NCBI RefSeq assembly: GCF_008710285.1 | Contig: NZ_VYQF01000001.1 | Location: 2,117,501-2,181,500 of the forward strand | Reading direction: 5' to 3' | Length of the DNA stretch: 64,000 nucleotides | Source: Ginsengibacter hankyongi | Lineage (GTDB): Bacteria; Bacteroidota; Bacteroidia; Chitinophagales; Chitinophagaceae | Shown: in pieces, positions 52,117 through 60,908 of the stretch | Layout of the letters: the number at the start of each line of letters is the position of its first letter | Numbering within the stretch: the first letter of the stretch is position 1 | Translations under genes and position numbers: made by a program | The notes under the pieces: model-generated | Seen by the model: the letters and a program-made list of their open reading frames with translations, nothing else | The model's database searches: none | What the model was told of the DNA's origin: nothing

Positions 52117-52956
52117 ATGAAACTTTATTCTATTAATTCCGGGTATTTTAAGTTGGATGGCGGTGCTATGTTTGGCGTAGTGCCAAAAAGTATTTGGACA
52201 AAGCTTAATCCTTCTGATGAAAATAATATGTGCAATTGGGCGATGCGTTGTATGCTTATCGAAGACGGAAACCGGTTAATACTTATTGATAACGGAATGG
52301 GATATAAGCAGGATGATAAGTTTTTCGGATATTACTTTTTAAACGGAGACGACACTTTGGAAAAATCCCTTGCAAAATATGGCTTTGCAAAAAAAGATAT
52401 CACCGATGTTTTTTTAACGCATCTTCATTTTGACCATTGTGGTGGCTCAATAGAAAGGGCAGGAGAAAAATTAGTTCCGGCTTTTGCAAACGCAACTTAC
52501 TGGAGCAATGAAAAACACTGGGAATGGGCCACACATCCTAATGACCGGGAGAAAGCAAGTTTTTTAAAAGAAAATATATTACCTATAAAAGAAAGCGGTC
52601 AATTAAAATTTATTGAAACGAATGATGGGATTGAATTTTCGCAAAAAATAAAGATCCGTTTTGTAAGCGGGCATACCGAATCGATGATGTTGCCACAAGT
52701 ACAATATAAAGAGAAAACCATAATTTACATGGCGGATCTGCTGCCTTCAGTAGCACACATTCCTGTACCTTATATCATGGCTTACGATACCAGGCCATTG
52801 GAAACGCTTAAGGAAAAAAAGCAATTAATTACTGAAGCCCAACAAAACGATTATATACTTTTTTTTGAACACGACCCCAACATTGAATGCTGTAATCTTC
52901 AGCTAACGGACAGGGGTGTTCGTAGTAAAGAAATATTTAAGCTTGAAGAGATTTAA
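52117..52956 (+). CDS. MBL-fold metallohydrolase
   Basis: 279 residues. The metal motif THLHFDH (about 107-113), the later His in SGHTE, the Asp in YMADLLPS and the His in FFEHDP complete the two-metal site. The overall layout (LNPSDENNMCNWAMRCMLIE at the start) resembles AttM/lactonase-like hydrolases, but the substrate is not established. It is coupled to the MFS gene upstream (6 bases) and to a small membrane protein gene downstream (no gap). Confidence 0.88.
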   Translation: MKLYSINSGYFKLDGGAMFGVVPKSIWTKLNPSDENNMCNWAMRCMLIEDGNRLILIDNGMGYKQDDKFFGYYFLNGDDTLEKSLAKYGFAKKDITDVFLTHLHFDHCGGSIERAGEKLVPAFANATYWSNEKHWEWATHPNDREKASFLKENILPIKESGQLKFIETNDGIEFSQKIKIRFVSGHTESMMLPQVQYKEKTIIYMADLLPSVAHIPVPYIMAYDTRPLETLKEKKQLITEAQQNDYILFFEHDPNIECCNLQLTDRGVRSKEIFKLEEI

Positions 52957-53148
52957 ATGAAAAATATATTATTGGTAACACTGCTGTTAAGTATGGGATT
53001 TATCACTTATTTTTTTGTTGAAGAACAAATTAAAGGAGTTGTTCTTTCAAAAGGCGAAAATATTTTCCTTTCAGTTTTATATCTTATTGTTGGAATTTCG
53101 GTGTTTCTTTTAATAAGAATAAAAACTGGAGAAAAGAAGAAACAATGA
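52957..53148 (+). CDS. Small two-helix membrane protein
   Basis: 63 residues: helices at about 3-20 (ILLVTLLLSMGFITYFFV) and 34-52 (FLSVLYLIVGISVFLLIR), with a basic end. It starts at the base after the MBL gene stop. Function unknown. Confidence 0.65.
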   Translation: MKNILLVTLLLSMGFITYFFVEEQIKGVVLSKGENIFLSVLYLIVGISVFLLIRIKTGEKKKQ

Positions 53149-53154
53149 ACTGAC

Positions 53155-53943
53155 TTACCTGAAACTAATTAATGATTTAAGCGGGTGCCGTAGGTTTCTA
53201 TATCCCATCATATCTACCTTAATAGTGCCGACCGAAATAGGGCTTTCGGCTCTTAACAATAAATGGTTTTCATCATCACTCACCCATACATTCATTTTTT
53301 CGCCACCCTGGAAAATAGACCCTTTAATTAATAGAGGTTTAAATTTTATAGCCCTGAATTTTCCATACCTGGTTTTAATATTTTCCTTTCCTTCATACTT
53401 CAGGTAAAGATGGTAGGTTTCATTATCCAGGAACATATCAAAAGGAATTTTATCTCCGGGCTTGTATTTATTAAAATCAATGTTGCGTGCATAGTAGGTT
53501 GCGCTAATAACATCTTGTATGCAGGATCCTATTTTAAATACACCCTTGGTACTGACTGCTGTTCCTGCATTATGGTTAAAGGTTACGTTATCGTAAAATT
53601 TAGTTCCGCCTTCATCCACGTTACGAATAAATTTCACCGGCAGCATAGATGCTGTATCAATATATGTTTCATACCTATCCCTTACCCTATAAAAGTTATC
53701 AAAAAAAGGATATGATGATCCTGTACCTACACAATGATAAACCGGCTTGCCATTAAATCGCTCCAGGCTCGTAGAAAAAACTGCCTCACCTGCGGCAACG
53801 TACATGCCTAACGTAGTATAATACACTTTCATAGTTACAACCTCCCCCGCATTAAAAGCTGTATTCGTTGTGCCGCAAAATTCATCTCCGGCTCTTGTTG
53901 TAAATGCAAAAAGTAAAATAAGTATTGTGGTAATTGTTTTCAA
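53155..53943 (-). CDS. DUF3108 secreted protein
   Basis: 262 residues with a signal peptide (MKTITTILILLFAFTTRAGD). The body is all-beta and shows the DUF3108 pattern: FNAGEVVTMKVYYTTLGMYV followed by AAGEAVFS, PVYHCVGTGSSYPFFDNFYR VRDRYETYID, and VWVSDDENHLLLRAESPISV. The family is periplasmic and of unknown function. It begins two bases after the upstream membrane gene and is its operon partner. Confidence 0.88.
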   Translation of the reverse strand: MKTITTILILLFAFTTRAGDEFCGTTNTAFNAGEVVTMKVYYTTLGMYVAAGEAVFSTSLERFNGKPVYHCVGTGSSYPFFDNFYRVRDRYETYIDTASMLPVKFIRNVDEGGTKFYDNVTFNHNAGTAVSTKGVFKIGSCIQDVISATYYARNIDFNKYKPGDKIPFDMFLDNETYHLYLKYEGKENIKTRYGKFRAIKFKPLLIKGSIFQGGEKMNVWVSDDENHLLLRAESPISVGTIKVDMMGYRNLRHPLKSLISFR

Positions 53944-53945
53944 TC

Positions 53946-54947
53946 TTAGCTATTGTCTTTAAAAAGTTTTATGCCTAATATTAAAAGGCTTCCCGCAAGT
54001 GCAGGGATAAATAAATTGATAAACCAGATGCCAAATGTAGTACCTATTATACCAACGGTATTTGTGCTGTAAAAGCTTAATAGTTCTGTACTGAATTTTC
54101 CTCGTATCCCAAGATCTGCGATTGCGAATGAAGGTACAATTGCCAGCACTAAAAAAAGAATACTTATAATCCAAAAGCCATTTATCCATAAAATTGATAC
54201 ATCTAAAACCTGTAGCAGTAATATATATTGAATGACGAAAACAACATAACGAAAGAAAGAAAGATAAAGTAACCTTAACAATAATTTGGCATTAAAATTA
54301 TCGAGTACGCTTATGTACTGCACATACTTTGCTGCCGCAGGAATTTTTTCAATAAGCTTTATAAGCCATGACAATCTAAAATAAAATAGAACAATAATTA
54401 CTGCTGCACTTGAAGATAAAAATAATAAGGTCTTTAGCCAAAACACCGGAAGGCCCATAACAGCCGTATGGTTGTCGCCCTGGTAAAAAATAATATATAC
54501 CAAACCACAACAGCCCATTATTAAAGTAATAATAAGCTGGCTTATACTACCTGCAATAGATAATGATATTGCCCTGATTCGTTTGCCTTCGGGGATATAC
54601 AATATTCGCCCGCCATATTCTCCTATTCTGTTAGGCATATTTATTGAAAGCGCAACACCACTTAAAACCGATTTGTAAGCGGTAAAAAAACTAACGGGCT
54701 TAAGTGTCTTCAAGAGCACCTGCCATTTTTTTGCTTCGAATCCCCAATTGACAAAAACAAGTGAAATAACCAACCAAAATTTCCATGCCTGTATACCAAA
54801 AGGCGCTTCCTTAATAAGATGAATAGACTCCCGGAGATCGGGTTGACCTTTTATTTGTTTATACAATGAATAAAAAAGCCATGCACCCAGTAAGGGAGCA
54901 ATAACATACCTGAATATTATTTTGATATTTTTGCGGGCACGGATCAT
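53946..54947 (-). CDS. Flippase-like (LPG synthase transmembrane domain) protein
   Basis: 333 residues with about eight helices. The pattern WKFWLVISLVFVNWGFEAKK W, LSGVALSINMPNRIGEYGGR and a late ADLGIRG is that of the lysylphosphatidylglycerol synthase membrane domain superfamily. The catalytic synthase domain is absent, so a lipid flippase or transport role is more likely. It is the first gene of a pair with DUF3108 and has a promoter 15-45 bases upstream. Confidence 0.85.
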   Translation of the reverse strand: MIRARKNIKIIFRYVIAPLLGAWLFYSLYKQIKGQPDLRESIHLIKEAPFGIQAWKFWLVISLVFVNWGFEAKKWQVLLKTLKPVSFFTAYKSVLSGVALSINMPNRIGEYGGRILYIPEGKRIRAISLSIAGSISQLIITLIMGCCGLVYIIFYQGDNHTAVMGLPVFWLKTLLFLSSSAAVIIVLFYFRLSWLIKLIEKIPAAAKYVQYISVLDNFNAKLLLRLLYLSFFRYVVFVIQYILLLQVLDVSILWINGFWIISILFLVLAIVPSFAIADLGIRGKFSTELLSFYSTNTVGIIGTTFGIWFINLFIPALAGSLLILGIKLFKDNS

Positions 54948-54948
54948 T

Positions 54949-54956
54949 TAGCTTTG
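54949..54956 (+). promoter_or_regulatory. -7 box of the ruvC promoter
   Basis: TAGCTTTG fully matches TAnnTTTG and lies 38 bases before the ruvC ATG. A -33 box at the right spacing is not seen. It faces the divergent promoter at 54962-54992. Confidence 0.5.
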
Positions 54957-54961
54957 CACAA

Positions 54962-54992
54962 GAAAGGTATTCTTTTATGAGGCATTAACAAG
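54962..54992 (-). promoter_or_regulatory. Promoter of the flippase-DUF3108 operon
   Basis: On the minus strand CTTG (54992-54989), a 19-base spacer and TACCTTTC (54969-54962) match TTTG-N19-TAnnTTTG with two mismatches. The transcript would begin only a few bases before the ATG at 54947. Confidence 0.55.
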
Positions 54993-54993
54993 T

Positions 54994-55584
54994 ATGGTTG
55001 CGAACGCCAAAAATAATCTTCAATTGCATAAAAATTCAAAAATCATTTTAGGTATTGATCCCGGAACTATTTTAATGGGCTATGGTATTATAGAAGTTTC
55101 TTCAAAAGGTGTAAACTTAATAATGATGGACGTCTTAAAACTTTCTTCAAAAAAAGATGCATACGAGAGATTACAAACGATACATGAAAAGGTATGTACA
55201 CTTGTAAAAGAACATACTCCTCATGCACTGGCAATAGAAGCGCCTTTTTTTGGAAAAAATGTTCAAAGTATGCTGAAGCTGGGCAGGGCGCAGGGAGTAG
55301 CGATTGCTGCAGCGATGCAATACGGAGTGCCCGTTACAGAATATTCTCCGCGTAAAATAAAACAATCAATTACAGGAAACGGTAATGCTGATAAGTTACA
55401 GGTATTGAAGATGCTTCAGCGGTTGTTAAGCTTTGAAGAAAATCCGCGCTATTTTGATGCAACCGATGCCCTTGCAGTTGCTGTCTGTCATCACTTTCAA
55501 GGTAATAGTCCCATTGCAGGCACATCTAAAAGACTAAATGGATGGAAAGATTTTTTAGTACAAAATCCAAAAAGAATAAAATAG
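54994..55584 (+). CDS. ruvC: Crossover junction endodeoxyribonuclease RuvC
   Basis: 196 residues. GIDPGTILMGYG holds the first catalytic Asp (D22), IEAPFFGKNVQSMLKLGRAQG the Glu, and DATDALAVAVCHH the last two Asp residues. RuvC resolves Holliday junctions during recombination, with RuvAB. ruvAB are not in this window. The gene is divergent from the flippase operon, sharing a 46-base region. Confidence 0.96.
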   Translation: MVANAKNNLQLHKNSKIILGIDPGTILMGYGIIEVSSKGVNLIMMDVLKLSSKKDAYERLQTIHEKVCTLVKEHTPHALAIEAPFFGKNVQSMLKLGRAQGVAIAAAMQYGVPVTEYSPRKIKQSITGNGNADKLQVLKMLQRLLSFEENPRYFDATDALAVAVCHHFQGNSPIAGTSKRLNGWKDFLVQNPKRIK

Positions 55585-55597
55585 AACACAAGCCTGC

Positions 55598-55987
55598 TTA
55601 TAGGTTTTTTAAAATCTTTTGCTGTGCTGCTTTCAGTTCTTCCTGTGAAAGATGTAATTTTTTTCTTGTAAAATTTAAATCATCAGCATTATTTATAGGA
55701 ACCAGGTGCATGTGTGCATGAGGTACTTCAAGGCCGACAACACTTATTCCACACCTGTTACAATCAAAAGATTTTTCTATTGCTTTTGCAATGGGCGTTG
55801 CAAATTCTAAAATATCTTTAAGGTAATCGCCAGGCATATCAAAAAAGTTATCAATCTCCAGTTTTGGAATAACAAGTGTATGCCCTTTAGCCAAAGGATT
55901 AATATCGAGAAATGCAAAGAATTTTTCGTTCTCCGCAATCTTATAACAGGGAATCTCTCCTTTAATTATCTTTGAAAAAACAGTCAT
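55598..55987 (-). CDS. HIT family protein
   Basis: 129 residues with the histidine-triad motif HAHMHLVP near residue 95 and CYKIAENEKFFAFLDINPLAK GHTLVIPK in the first half. HIT proteins hydrolyse nucleoside phosphoramidates or dinucleotides. It follows greA by seven bases on the same strand. Confidence 0.92.
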   Translation of the reverse strand: MTVFSKIIKGEIPCYKIAENEKFFAFLDINPLAKGHTLVIPKLEIDNFFDMPGDYLKDILEFATPIAKAIEKSFDCNRCGISVVGLEVPHAHMHLVPINNADDLNFTRKKLHLSQEELKAAQQKILKNL

Positions 55988-55994
55988 ACTATTT

Positions 55995-56468
55995 CTACGC
56001 GGTTATATTTTCTATTTTAAATTTTATCATTCCGGCAGGAACTTTTATCTCTGCAGTTTCTCCAACCGCTTTACCAAGTAACCCTTTCCCAATTGGTGAA
56101 GCCGCTGAAATTTTTTGCAACTTAAGATCGGCTTCCTTTTCAGATACAATCTGGTAAGTAACTTGTTTTTTTGTCGCAAGATTAGTAAGAGTAACTTTAG
56201 TAAGAATTGAAACTTTGCTGGTATCTATGGCATTTTCGTCTACAATTCTTGCCGTAGCAATTATAGTTTCTAATTGTTTTATTTTGGCTTCCAGTATTCC
56301 CTGGGCTTCCTTTGCCGCATCGTATTCCGCATTTTCTTTTAAATCGCCTTTTTCACGGGCTTCACCTATAGCCTTTGATGCCGCAGGCCTTTCAACACCT
56401 TTCATGTGTTGAAGTTCAGCTTTCATTTGTTCAAATGTCTCGTGAGTTACATAATTAATCTGGCTCAT
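55995..56468 (-). CDS. greA: Transcription elongation factor GreA
   Basis: 157 residues. The N-terminal coiled coil carries the acidic tip sequence EAREKGDLKENAEYDAAKEA, and the C-terminal FKBP-like domain shows ASPIGKGLLGKAVGETAEIK. GreA binds RNA polymerase and promotes transcript cleavage of stalled complexes. It is followed by the HIT gene. Confidence 0.95.
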   Translation of the reverse strand: MSQINYVTHETFEQMKAELQHMKGVERPAASKAIGEAREKGDLKENAEYDAAKEAQGILEAKIKQLETIIATARIVDENAIDTSKVSILTKVTLTNLATKKQVTYQIVSEKEADLKLQKISAASPIGKGLLGKAVGETAEIKVPAGMIKFKIENITA

Positions 56469-56509
56469 AACCTCATTTTTAAATTAATAGTTTCTTTAGG
56501 GTAAATCGA

Positions 56510-56548
56510 AAAAAAATACAACGCCCCATTATTAGTGAGACGTTGTAT
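56510..56548 (-). terminator. Rho-independent terminator of the 2-hydroxyacid dehydrogenase gene
   Basis: On the minus strand ATACAACG, a 17-base loop and CGTTGTAT make an 8-bp stem followed by seven or more T. It lies about 30 bases after the dehydrogenase stop and before greA. Confidence 0.75.
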
Positions 56549-56576
56549 AATCACAAATATAAAAAAAAATGAATAA

Positions 56577-57506
56577 TTATTCTAACTCAAGCTTTTTAAG
56601 TAAAACTTTTGCCATTTTATAAAAAGCTTCAACACTATATCCTGCAATATGTGGAGTTAAAATTACATTTGGTTGCGCAATAAGAGTGTTTAATTGCTGG
56701 TTTTCCTCCTTTGTATAGGTTTCTAGTTTTTCATTTTCAAGCACGTCGAGAGCGGCACCGGCAATCTTTTTATTTTTTAATGCGTTTATCAAAGCATTCG
56801 TGTTGGTTACTTTGCCCCTGCATGTCGAAATAAAAAAAGGAGATTTTTCTAATGAATTAAAAAACTTTTCGTTGGCCATGTGATGGGTTTCATCTGTAAG
56901 CGGAACATGCATGCTGATCACATCAGCATACCTGCAAATCTGCTCAAAGTTGGCCTCTTTTACATAGCCTGAACTAAAGCCAAAATTATATTTATCGTAC
57001 GCAAGAACGGTTACTCCAAAAGAAGATAATAATTTTGCAAAGGCCGAACCTGTATTTCCGTAACCTATAATACCAATAGTTCTTTCATTTAATTCCACGC
57101 CCCGGTTTGCTTCCCGGTTCCATTTCCTGTCTTTAATTTCCTCGTAGCTTGAGCTTATTTTATTAGTAAGATTGAGCAACATTCCCAATGCATGTTCCGC
57201 AACAGCATTGCGGTTACCTTCGGGACTGCTTACACAACGTATTCCTTTTGAAGTAGCATATTCCACATCAATTAATTCCATACCGCTCCCTAATCGCCCA
57301 ATCCAGTTGAGCCGTGAAGCTTTATCAATAAGAGATTTGTCAATAGGTAAACGTGTAGTTACGATTATACCATCGGCCTGGCTTATGGTTGCACTTAATT
57401 CTTCATAACTTATTTTTTCATTATGAAGAACTGAATACCCTTTTTGTTGAAGTGCATCAAGTAAATAATTATGCACCTTGGATGTAATGATTACCTGCTT
57501 TTTCAA
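56577..57506 (-). CDS. D-2-hydroxyacid dehydrogenase (phosphoglycerate-dehydrogenase-like)
   Basis: 309 residues. The NAD-binding motif [20 protein letters not shown] is at about 143-162, and the catalytic triad is seen in CRGK (Arg, about 230), [10 protein letters not shown] (Glu, about 260) and TPHIAG (His, about 287). The protein lacks the C-terminal ACT domain of full phosphoglycerate dehydrogenases. It could convert 3-phosphoglycerate or another 2-hydroxyacid. RidA is encoded just upstream, 12 bases away. Confidence 0.9.
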   Translation of the reverse strand: MKKQVIITSKVHNYLLDALQQKGYSVLHNEKISYEELSATISQADGIIVTTRLPIDKSLIDKASRLNWIGRLGSGMELIDVEYATSKGIRCVSSPEGNRNAVAEHALGMLLNLTNKISSSYEEIKDRKWNREANRGVELNERTIGIIGYGNTGSAFAKLLSSFGVTVLAYDKYNFGFSSGYVKEANFEQICRYADVISMHVPLTDETHHMANEKFFNSLEKSPFFISTCRGKVTNTNALINALKNKKIAGAALDVLENEKLETYTKEENQQLNTLIAQPNVILTPHIAGYSVEAFYKMAKVLLKKLELE

Positions 57507-57518
57507 GATAAATTTATT

Positions 57519-57899
57519 TTATTCCGCGGCTATCATACTTATTTCAACGTTAACATCTTTAGGTAATCCTTTAACTGCCACTGTTTCCCTGGCAGGGAAA
57601 TTTAAATTAAAGAATTTACCGTAAACCTCATTGACAGATGTAAACAAGCTCATATCTTTTAAAAAGATGGTTGTTTTTAACACATGTTCAAACTCAAGCC
57701 CGGCTTCATTCAAAATTGCCTTTAAATTACTCATTACCTGTTCGGTTTCTTTTTGGATGTTATCAGTAATGAGTTCAGACGTACCCGGTTTTATGGCAAC
57801 CTGCCCCGAGATAAAAAGCATCCCGTTAGCTTTCACTGCCTGGCTGTAAGGCCCTATAGGATCGGGTGCATGTGATGTATTAATAATTTTCTTGTCCAT
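57519..57899 (-). CDS. ridA: RidA family enamine/imine deaminase
   Basis: 126 residues with the RidA signature: HAPDPIGPYSQAVKANGMLF ISGQ at the N-terminus, the Arg in PARETVAVKGLPKDVNVEIS (binding the carboxylate) and the closing MIAAE. The enzyme removes reactive enamine intermediates formed by PLP enzymes such as threonine dehydratase. It lies just upstream of the 2-hydroxyacid dehydrogenase and may share an operon with it. Confidence 0.93.
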   Translation of the reverse strand: MDKKIINTSHAPDPIGPYSQAVKANGMLFISGQVAIKPGTSELITDNIQKETEQVMSNLKAILNEAGLEFEHVLKTTIFLKDMSLFTSVNEVYGKFFNLNFPARETVAVKGLPKDVNVEISMIAAE

Positions 57900-57956
57900 T
57901 TTTATTTTTTAAAAGAGGATAATAAAGTTGCAAAACTTTCCATCAAATAACAAACC

Positions 57957-57964
57957 TATTTTTG
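57957..57964 (+). promoter_or_regulatory. -7 box of the 3HCDH-domain gene promoter
   Basis: TATTTTTG fully matches TAnnTTTG. It lies 13 bases before the ATG at 57977, implying a very short leader, and excludes the TTG at 57962 as a start. No -33 match. Confidence 0.5.
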
Positions 57965-57976
57965 CAAAAAATTAAT

Positions 57977-58606
57977 ATGAAGTTGATTGTTGTAGCAAAG
58001 GTAGAACAACAGGAAGAAATTCTATTAAAGAATACTAATCGTGATGTGGAAATAATTTTTTCGGGTACTGGCGCAGAGTTAGACGGTAATGAAAATTGTG
58101 ACGCGGTTTTTTATTTAAACGAGGATGAGATTACCGATATAAATAAGTTTCCTGGCAAACCGGTTTATATTAATTCTGTTATAGAAACCTTAGCAGAAAA
58201 GAAGTTGCCGGATAATTTCAGCCGCATAAACGGATGGACGGGATTTCTAAAAAGACCGATGTGGGAAATAGCAACCAACAACAGAAATGTTACCAGCAAC
58301 CTATTTGAGCAACTTGGGTGGAATGTTGTTTTTGTAAAAGATGAGCCGGGATTAGTTGCTGCACGTGTAATTAGTATGATTGTAAATGAAGCGTTTTTTG
58401 CACTTGGAGAAAGCGTTAGTACAAGGGAACAAATCGATCTTGCCATGAAGCTCGGGACAAACTACCCGTATGGTCCGTTTGAATGGGGAGAAAAAATAGG
58501 GTTAAACAATATTTACAACTTATTGCAAAAACTATCGGCAACGGATAAACGCTATTCTGTTGCACCTTTTTTGAAAAAAAAATATTTTGAATTGCCTGGT
58601 CAATAA
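57977..58606 (+). CDS. 3-hydroxyacyl-CoA dehydrogenase C-terminal-domain protein
   Basis: 209 residues from ATG at 57977. The C-terminal half matches the 3HCDH C-terminal domain: PGLVAARVISMIVNEAFFAL GESVSTREQIDLAMKLGTNY PYGPFEWGEKIGL. The first 100 residues are a shortened, Rossmann-like part without a GxGxxG motif (MKLIVVAKVEQQEEILLKNT), so the protein probably cannot use NAD. A dehydrogenase-derived protein with a changed role is likely. tsaB follows six bases later. Confidence 0.75.
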   Translation: MKLIVVAKVEQQEEILLKNTNRDVEIIFSGTGAELDGNENCDAVFYLNEDEITDINKFPGKPVYINSVIETLAEKKLPDNFSRINGWTGFLKRPMWEIATNNRNVTSNLFEQLGWNVVFVKDEPGLVAARVISMIVNEAFFALGESVSTREQIDLAMKLGTNYPYGPFEWGEKIGLNNIYNLLQKLSATDKRYSVAPFLKKKYFELPGQ

Positions 58607-58612
58607 AATAAA

Positions 58613-59287
58613 ATGTCTTACATCTTAAATATTCATATTGCCACTGAAACAGCTATCATCAACATAATAAAAGACGGGAAAATTCTCGGAACTTTTACAA
58701 ATAATGATACGAAGCAACACGCATCTTTTCTTCACACAGCAATCAGGGAACTATTACAAACGCACGAAGTGGATATAAAGAAATTGAGCGCTGTGGGTGT
58801 TAGTGCCGGTCCCGGCTCTTACACAGGCATACGCGTTGGGCTTTCCACGGCAAAAGGGTTGTGTTATGCCTTACATATTCCACTTATAACTTTTAATTCT
58901 TTAGAGTTGATGGCCCTTTCTGCAATTGTGGCTATCGGGGATGCTGAGGCCCTTTACTGCCCAATGATTGATGCCAGGCGAATGGAAGTTTACGCTGCGC
59001 TTTACGATTACAAATTACTGGAAATCGCCCCTCCTTCGGCAATGGTTGTTGATGAAAATTCTTTTGCTGACATACTGCATTCAAAAAAAATATATTTCAC
59101 AGGCAGCGGTATTGATAAATTTAAAACAATCACAAAAAATATAAATTCTGTTTTTATAAATTGCCGAATTTCAAGTGAATCTTTGTGCTCGGTTTCATGG
59201 AAAAAATATTACAAAAAAGAATTTGAAAACATCCCCTATGCCCAACCGTTATATATAAAAGATTTTTATACTATTTTGAAAAGATAA
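58613..59287 (+). CDS. tsaB: tRNA threonylcarbamoyladenosine biosynthesis protein TsaB
   Basis: 224 residues with the typical TsaB segments: an opening ILNIHIATETAIINIIKDGK, GVSAGPGSYTGIRVGLSTAK GLCYAL in the middle and PMIDARRMEVYAALYD later. TsaB is the non-catalytic partner of TsaD in adding threonylcarbamoyl to A37 of ANN-decoding tRNAs. It starts six bases after the 3HCDH-domain gene and is probably co-transcribed. Confidence 0.93.
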   Translation: MSYILNIHIATETAIINIIKDGKILGTFTNNDTKQHASFLHTAIRELLQTHEVDIKKLSAVGVSAGPGSYTGIRVGLSTAKGLCYALHIPLITFNSLELMALSAIVAIGDAEALYCPMIDARRMEVYAALYDYKLLEIAPPSAMVVDENSFADILHSKKIYFTGSGIDKFKTITKNINSVFINCRISSESLCSVSWKKYYKKEFENIPYAQPLYIKDFYTILKR

Positions 59288-59356
59288 AGGCTGATGCCTG
59301 TAAAAGACTTTTATTTTTTTTTATTTAACCTCCTATATATTTTTATTGTCAATATG

Positions 59357-59364
59357 TATCTTTG
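59357..59364 (+). promoter_or_regulatory. -7 box upstream of the ArsR-like gene
   Basis: TATCTTTG fully matches TAnnTTTG, 44 bases before the ATG at 59409. No clear -33 box. Confidence 0.45.
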
Positions 59365-59408
59365 TGTAGTTGTGAGTTAAGGTAATATAATTAATAAACT
59401 ATAATATT

Positions 59409-59762
59409 ATGACCGTTTCCGGCCCCATCCAATATTTAAATGAAAAAGGGCAAGGCGCAGAAAATGAAAACCTTCCTGATATTGATTACCACAATGTTAA
59501 AAAGGCAGCCCTGGTTTTAAGGGCATTAAATCATAAGCTTCGGCAACAGGTGATTAAAACCATTCACGAGAATAAAAGGCTTACCGTTACTGAGCTCTAT
59601 GTAAAGTTGCGCCTTGAACAATCTGTTGCGTCACAGCACCTCGCTATCTTAAGAAAAGCAGGAATTGTAACTGCCAAACGTGATGGTAAATTTATTTTTT
59701 ATACAATAAATTTTTCCAGAATTGATGCCATTAATCAATTTGTAAAAAGTCTTGTAGGATGA
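59409..59762 (+). CDS. ArsR-type winged-helix transcriptional regulator
   Basis: 117 residues. The HTH part (about 30-110) reads KKAALVLRALNHKLRQQVIK, TVTELYVKLRLEQSVASQHL AILRKAGIVTAKRDGKFIFY, which is the ArsR fold with a recognition helix and a beta-wing. It has no cysteine, so the metal or persulfide sensing seen in classical ArsR, SmtB or BigR proteins is unlikely to work the same way. The rhodanese gene follows after 139 bases. Confidence 0.85.
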   Translation: MTVSGPIQYLNEKGQGAENENLPDIDYHNVKKAALVLRALNHKLRQQVIKTIHENKRLTVTELYVKLRLEQSVASQHLAILRKAGIVTAKRDGKFIFYTINFSRIDAINQFVKSLVG

Positions 59763-59901
59763 TTTTTTAACTTCCACTTCCCACATCCTTTACAATTTGG
59801 TTCTCTTTTATTTTTACTTTTGCAAATAATTTTTAATCAAGCTATTTCTTAGAACAAATGGATTGATATATTGATTAAAAATTATTTAAAAAAATATTTA
59901 T

Positions 59902-60600
59902 ATGTATTTGAAACAAATAAATGCCGACATCAACCCTGAAGGATCAGGCAGCCTTTCGCCATTAAATGTAAATGACTTTAAATCGAAAATGGCGGGCGAC
60001 AGTTTGGTTCTTGATACAAGATCGGCCGCAGAATTTTCCAATGGCTTTATTCCAGGCTCGATATTTATAGGCCTGGAAGGAAGATTTGCTGAATGGGCCC
60101 GAAGCATTTTATCTTATCACCTGCCCATTATTTTGGTTACCGATTTTGGGAAAGAGGAAGAAACCGTTATAAGGCTTGCCAGCAGTGGATTTACCAAGGT
60201 TGAAGGCTATCTTAGTGGCGGGTTTGAATCCTGGAAACAAGCTGGTGAAAAAATTGATATTATTATCGATATTGAAGCTGATGAATTTGCTATGGATATT
60301 CCTTTCGATGATAATCTTATAATTGTAGATGTTCGTGAAGAAAATGAATTTAATGAAGGCCATGTGAAAGATGCCATCAACCTGCCGTTAACCGATATGA
60401 CAGATATTGCGCAAATTGCCCAACTGGAAGAAACCCAAAATATTTATCTGCATTCTGCAAGTGGCTATAGAAGCCTGATAGCTGCTTCCGTCTTAAAGAA
60501 ACAAGGTTATCATAATATTAGAAATGTTGTAGGCGGATGGGTAAAAATTAAAGAGCAAAATGCTATCAAAACTGAAAAAGAAGCAAGAATATTAAATTAA
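59902..60600 (+). CDS. Tandem rhodanese-domain protein without catalytic cysteines
   Basis: 232 residues with two rhodanese domains: residues about 28-115 (DSLVLDTRSAAEFSNGFIPG...GYLSGGFESWKQAG) and about 130-225 (NLIIVDVREENEFNEGHVKD...VVGGWVKI). The active-site loop of the first is LVTDFGKE and of the second is YLHSASGYRS; both lack the Cys expected for sulfur transfer. The second has Ser where related Bacteroidota proteins show a HCAGGYRS-like loop. The pair resembles the C-terminal part of metallo-beta-lactamase/rhodanese fusions, but the MBL part is absent here. Sulfur transfer is therefore doubtful; a binding role is more likely. Confidence 0.82.
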   Translation: MYLKQINADINPEGSGSLSPLNVNDFKSKMAGDSLVLDTRSAAEFSNGFIPGSIFIGLEGRFAEWARSILSYHLPIILVTDFGKEEETVIRLASSGFTKVEGYLSGGFESWKQAGEKIDIIIDIEADEFAMDIPFDDNLIIVDVREENEFNEGHVKDAINLPLTDMTDIAQIAQLEETQNIYLHSASGYRSLIAASVLKKQGYHNIRNVVGGWVKIKEQNAIKTEKEARILN

Positions 60601-60908
60601 AACCTACATCAATAACAGCTCCAAAAAATTTTTTTTTATTGATTCTTTGGATATAATTTTGAGATCAATTTATGAATCTCCCTAATCTATAGCTGCTCCT
60701 CTGCAACAAAAGAATTTAGTCCATTCTTTCTTTTAGAATCCAATTTCAAGTTCCGAAAAATATAGTGCTGTTCCTCTGCAAAAGGCTTGTTCAAATTATT
60801 AGAACTTACTGATTTTAGTTACGGGTTGATTAAAAAGTCAATCGAACATTGCTGGCTTTATAGATACAATTTTAGCAACATTTATTTCAGCACTATAAAC
60901 TCTTATTT
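60601..60908. other. About 300-base gene-free interval
   Basis: AT-rich interval with two imperfect direct repeats of CTGCTCCTCTGCAA/CTGTTCCTCTGCAA (60691 and 60769). No gene or terminator is evident. Confidence 0.35.
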
